This document shows positions 61,124 through 64,000 of a stretch of DNA of 64,000 nucleotides, piece after piece (position 1 is the stretch's first letter; each line of letters opens with the position of its first letter). The notes beneath the pieces are model-generated. The model saw only the letters and a program-made list of their open reading frames with translations, had not been told where the DNA came from and searched no databases. The position numbers were made by a program, and so were the translations under genes. Where the stretch lies: NCBI RefSeq assembly GCF_014193585.1, contig NZ_BLXY01000002.1, forward strand, positions 372,001-436,000, written 5' to 3'. This DNA comes from Geomonas paludis (GTDB taxonomy: Bacteria > Desulfobacterota > Desulfuromonadia > Geobacterales > Geobacteraceae).

Positions 61124-61250
61124 AGTTCTACGTTCTACGTTCTAAGTTCTACGTTAAAAAACAGGTCCCTCGTCGTCGCACATTCCACGTTAAGCAGCCC
61201 CTACCGAAGGCAGGTTTAAACGTAGAACGTAGAACATAGAACGTAGAACT
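61124..61250. repeat. Inverted repeat of GTAGAAC heptamers
   Basis: Arms at 61124-61156 and 61217-61250, each four to five copies of the heptamer GTTCTAC or GTAGAAC with two mismatches between arms. Related to the tract at 10837. It sits between carB and the radical SAM gene. Confidence 0.8.
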
Positions 61251-61260
61251 TGTTTTTTGG

Positions 61261-62172
61261 TTACTCCGGTTCTTCCTGCACCCACCCGTTTTCCAACTCC
61301 AACTTTTCCAGCGCCTCGACCGCCTCGGCGTACTCGTCGCTGGTGATCCTTCTCTCTATCCCTGGGGTCTGCGCCGCGGCGTGCGCCGGGAAGTACTGGC
61401 TCATAAGGGCAATGTGCGTTTCCATCCCCAGGTTTTCCGCGATCCAGGCCAGCGTTTCCGGACTCCCCGCCTGCCCTTCCGGCAGCACCAGGTGCCGCAC
61501 GATCAACCCGCGCACCGCGATGCCGTCCTCGTCGCACTCCAGGTGCCCCACCTGCCTCAACATCTCGGCCAGGGCCCGCCGGTTCACCTCGGTATAACCC
61601 TTGGCGCCGGAGAGCTTTACAGCCACATCGTTGTTGCAGTACTTCATGTCCGGCAGGTAGATGTCCACCACGCCGTCCAGCAGGGCCAAGGTATCCAGCC
61701 TCTCGTAGCCGCTCGTGTTCCACACGATGGGGATCCGGAATCCCTTGCGGATGGCGAGGTAGAGCGCGGCCAGGATCTGCGGCGTGAAGTGGGTCGGCGT
61801 GACGAAGTTTATGTTGTGCACGCCCTTCTTCTGCAGCCCCACCATCTTGTCCGCCAACTGTCCCACCGTCAGGTCGGTGCCGTTTCTGAGCTGGCTGATC
61901 GGGAAGTTCTGGCAGAACTTGCAGTTCAAAGTGCAGCCCGACAGGAAGATGGTGCCGGAGCCCTTGGTGCCGGAGATGGGCGGTTCCTCGCCGCGGTGCA
62001 CGTTGGCGGAGGCGATGCGCACCTCTTTGCCGCTTTCGCACAGCCCCGTCTCCCCCTTCAAGCGGTTCACACCGCAGGCATGGGGGCAGAGGTCGCAGGC
62101 TGCCAGGCGGGCGTAGGCCATCTTGATGCGCCGGGACAGCTCGCCGTTTTCATAAAGCTCTTGGAATTTCAT
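61261..62172 (-). CDS. Radical SAM protein, PflX-like (COG1313)
   Basis: 303 residues. An N-terminal cysteine-rich segment (CDLCPHACGVNR...GLCESG), then the radical SAM cluster CTLNCKFCQN and the strand with HNINFVTPTHF. This is the PflX group, homologous to pyruvate formate-lyase activators but of unproven substrate. ATG 62172 is chosen; the 43 extra residues upstream in frame come from the family-5 repeat. It is inserted between carA and carB, all on the same strand, and 86 bases separate its stop from the repeat end near carB. No glycyl-radical enzyme is present in the window. Confidence 0.85.
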   Translation of the reverse strand: MKFQELYENGELSRRIKMAYARLAACDLCPHACGVNRLKGETGLCESGKEVRIASANVHRGEEPPISGTKGSGTIFLSGCTLNCKFCQNFPISQLRNGTDLTVGQLADKMVGLQKKGVHNINFVTPTHFTPQILAALYLAIRKGFRIPIVWNTSGYERLDTLALLDGVVDIYLPDMKYCNNDVAVKLSGAKGYTEVNRRALAEMLRQVGHLECDEDGIAVRGLIVRHLVLPEGQAGSPETLAWIAENLGMETHIALMSQYFPAHAAAQTPGIERRITSDEYAEAVEALEKLELENGWVQEEPE

Positions 62173-62203
62173 CAACCTACTGCAGCTTCCTTCAACTTGT
62201 TTC

Positions 62204-62319
62204 TCGTTCCCAAGCTCCAGCTTGGGAACGCAAAGCGCCAGAAGCTCCTGCTTCGACTTAGACATGCAAAGCTGGAGCTTTGCGCTGCAGTTGGTTCCCA
62301 AGCTGGAGCTTGGGAACCA
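62204..62319. repeat. Family-5 repeat (GTTCCCAAGCTCCAGCTTGGG)
   Basis: Left copy CGTTCCCAAGCTCCAGCTTGGGAAC and right copy GGTTCCCAAGCTGGAGCTTGGGAACC, with AAAGCTGGAGCTTTGCG between. Partner of the element at 35839. Confidence 0.75.
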
Positions 62320-62375
62320 GAAAAGGTCAGGGTGAGGTCAAGGATGAAGTTCTCAACCTTAACCTCAGCCTCAAC

Positions 62376-63500
62376 CTAGTTTTTATGCTTCTCCATCAAC
62401 TCCACGAACCTGTTGAACAGGTAGTGCGAGTCGTGCGGCCCGGGGGACGCCTCGGGGTGGTGCTGCACCGAGAAGATCGGGAGGGTCTTGTGCGCCATCC
62501 CCTCGACGGTCTGGTCGTTCAGGTTCTCATGGGCGAGGCCGGCGACGTTGGAGAGCGACAGGATGTCGACCGAGAAGCCGTGGTTCTGGGCGGTGATCTC
62601 CACCTTCTTGGTGGCGATGTCCATGACCGGCAGGTTCGAGCCGTGGTTGCCGAACTTCAGCTTGATGGTGCGCCCGCCCAGGGCAAGGCCCAGGAGCTGG
62701 TGACCGAGGCAGATGCCGAAGATGGGCTTCTTGCCCACGAACTTCTTGATGTTCTCGATGACTTCCTTCATCGGCTCCGGGTCGCCCGGGCCGTTGGAGA
62801 GGAAGATGCCGTCCGGGTTCATGGCCAGCGCAGACTCGGCCGGGAACGTAGCCGGGACGACGGTAACGTCGCAGCCTGCGGAGACCAGGCAGCGCAGGAT
62901 GTTCAGCTTGATGCCGAAGTCGTAGGCGACCACCTTGTATTTCAGGTCCCTCTTGTCGACTTCGGGGTAGCCGGTCTGCAGGTCCCACAGCCCCTGGGTC
63001 CAGTGGTAGGGGGCGGAGCAGGTGACGCCGGTGGCAAGGTCGAGGCCGCTCATGGACGGGATGGCGCGCGCTTTTTTCACCAGGCTCTCCGGATCGAAGT
63101 CGATGGTGGAGATGATGCCGTTCTGGGCCCCTTTGTCGCGCAGGTGCCGGGTCAGGGCGCGGGTATCGATCCCCTGGATGCCCACCACGCCGTTCTCCTT
63201 GAGGTAGGCGTCCAGGCTCATGGTGGCGCGGTAGTTGGAGTAGCAGTCGAGGTACTCGCGCACGATGAAGCCGGAGAGGTAGAGCTGGTTGCTCTCGATG
63301 TCCTCCGGGTTGATCCCGGTGTTGCCGATCTGGGTATAGGTCATGGTGACCATCTGCCCCTTGTACGAGGGGTCGGTGAGCACTTCCTGGTAGCCCGACA
63401 TGGCGGTGTTGAACACCACCTCGCCGCTGGTTTCGCCCGTTGCGCCGAAGGCCTTCCCTTTGAAAATCCGGCCGTCCGCCAGAGCAAGCACTGCTTTCAT
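62376..63500 (-). CDS. carA: Carbamoyl-phosphate synthase, small (glutaminase) subunit
   Basis: 374 residues. The N-terminal half is the CarA-specific domain (VVFNTAMSGYQEVLTDPSY), the C-terminal half a class I glutamine amidotransferase with catalytic cysteine C264 (FGICLGHQLL) and the His-Glu pair in VQHHPEASPGP. It supplies ammonia to CarB. ATG 63500 follows GGGAGAAG; the longer frame to 63554 has no support. First of the pair; the gene order pyrC-carA-(radical SAM)-carB-greA is seen on the minus strand. Confidence 0.96.
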   Translation of the reverse strand: MKAVLALADGRIFKGKAFGATGETSGEVVFNTAMSGYQEVLTDPSYKGQMVTMTYTQIGNTGINPEDIESNQLYLSGFIVREYLDCYSNYRATMSLDAYLKENGVVGIQGIDTRALTRHLRDKGAQNGIISTIDFDPESLVKKARAIPSMSGLDLATGVTCSAPYHWTQGLWDLQTGYPEVDKRDLKYKVVAYDFGIKLNILRCLVSAGCDVTVVPATFPAESALAMNPDGIFLSNGPGDPEPMKEVIENIKKFVGKKPIFGICLGHQLLGLALGGRTIKLKFGNHGSNLPVMDIATKKVEITAQNHGFSVDILSLSNVAGLAHENLNDQTVEGMAHKTLPIFSVQHHPEASPGPHDSHYLFNRFVELMEKHKN

Positions 63501-63566
63501 GTATCTTCTCCCGAATCCGTTATATTTCTGCCGCGCATCACGCGCGTATCTCATTTACACTCAAAG

Positions 63567-63662
63567 CCCCTCACCCGGCCTTCGGCCACCCTCTCCCGAA
63601 GGGCGAGGGGGCAGGTTCCTTCTCCCCTCGGGAGAAGGTGCCCCGGAGGGGCGGATGAGGGC
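63567..63662. repeat. Family-3 long palindromic repeat between pyrC and carA
   Basis: CCTCACCCGGCCTTCGGCC, CTCTCCCGAAGGGCGAGGG and the diverged right half CTCCCCTCGGGAGAAGGTGCC...GGATGAGGG. Confidence 0.75.
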
Positions 63663-63691
63663 GTTGCCTAAGTCCCCTAGGTAAGGAGACC

Positions 63692-64000
63692 CTAGGCCTG
63701 GTACACCACCTGTCCCTTGACCACGGTGTACACCGCCTTGCCTTTCATCTTCCACCCCAGGAAGGGCGAATTTTTCGACTTCGACTCCAGCTTGGCCGCG
63801 TCTACCTGCCACTCCTTGCCCGGGTCGATGACGGTGACGTCGCCGACCGCGCCGACCCTCAGGGTGCCGCGATCGATCCCGAGGATCTTCGCGGGGTTGC
63901 AGGACATCACCGAAACCAGCCCTTTAAGGTCCAGCACCCCTTCTTCGACCAGCTTCAAGGAGAGCGGCAGCGAGGTTTCCAGGCCGACGATGCCGTTCAG
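63692..64000 (-). CDS. pyrC: Dihydroorotase (3' part, cut by the window edge)
   Basis: The last 102 residues: [45 protein letters not shown] and the terminal strand [14 protein letters not shown] are the C-terminal part of a class I (amidohydrolase) dihydroorotase. It catalyses the third step of pyrimidine synthesis. The active-site residues lie beyond the edge. It begins outside the window and runs toward carA, 190 bases apart, with a family-3 repeat between. Confidence 0.88.
   Translation of the reverse strand: MNGIVGLETSLPLSLKLVEEGVLDLKGLVSVMSCNPAKILGIDRGTLRVGAVGDVTVIDPGKEWQVDAAKLESKSKNSPFLGWKMKGKAVYTVVKGQVVYQA

Noticed and set aside
61124-61250. CRISPR-like array of short repeats
   Set aside because: Heptamers follow each other without unique spacers and the arms are inverted; no cas gene is present.
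62173-62301. N-terminal extension of the PflX-like protein
   Set aside because: Encoded by the family-5 repeat; no similarity to radical SAM proteins.

Overview
This 64 kb window is high-GC chromosomal DNA that looks like a member of the Geobacteraceae (Geobacter, Citrifermentans or Geomonas type). The evidence is the gene content: a two-domain PutA without a DNA-binding domain, an abundance of sigma-54 activators and hybrid sensor kinases, an HD-GYP response regulator, a DUF1858 redox-disulfide protein and a split pyrimidine pathway. The intergenic spacers are also unusually rich in long palindromic repeats. I saw no rRNA or tRNA gene, CRISPR array, prophage or insertion-sequence transposase. 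The assignment to this family is inference from gene content.

Layout. 1-3.4 kb: the end of a SpoIIE/PP2C-type phosphatase, a P-loop/DRTGG ATPase, a DksA-type zinc-finger protein, a 52-residue zinc-ribbon protein and a LysR regulator. 3.4-8.5 kb: a minus-strand cluster rimI-pyrK-pyrD-KamA-like aminomutase, then plus-strand purM-purN. 8.7-15.1 kb: a ChaN-like lipoprotein, a FliK-like/FlhB-C-like pair and an RND efflux pair. 15.3-20.4 kb: a hybrid histidine kinase translationally coupled to an HD-GYP regulator, and an orphan sigma-54 response regulator. 20.5-31 kb: a small Cys-rich acidic protein, fbp, putA with a sigma-54-type promoter, its probable PAS/sigma-54 activator, a Phd-RelE type toxin-antitoxin pair, rarD, an NSS transporter and a YbaK-like deacylase. 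31-36 kb: a DMT exporter and livHMGF. 36-44.5 kb: a CzcCBA-type metal efflux set with a Cys-rich exported protein, a TerC-family protein and htpX; htpX is preceded by a clear yybP-ykoY (manganese) riboswitch with its own promoter and terminator. 44.7-50 kb: a liv-type binding protein, a porin, and a polar amino-acid ABC transporter. 50-54.6 kb: a DMT transporter, a threonine-aldolase-like enzyme, fetAB and yefM-yoeB. 54.6-64 kb: recG (fused to an N-terminal AbrB-like domain), a DUF1858 protein, greA, carB, a PflX-like radical SAM protein, carA and the end of pyrC.

How the genes work together. Pyrimidine synthesis is represented at both ends (pyrK-pyrD; pyrC-carA-carB), with purM-purN beside the first group. 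Amino-acid uptake and catabolism are prominent: livHMGF, a liv-type binding protein, a polar amino-acid ABC system, PutA and an NSS carrier. Metal homeostasis forms a block from 36 to 44.5 kb.

The points I consider most worth a second look are the manganese riboswitch in front of htpX (with terC downstream), the AbrB-RecG fusion, the -24/-12 promoter of putA beside a sigma-54 activator, and at least eight families of palindromic repeats. One of these families occurs twice as the same two-repeat composite element, and some repeats now form the ends of coding genes.
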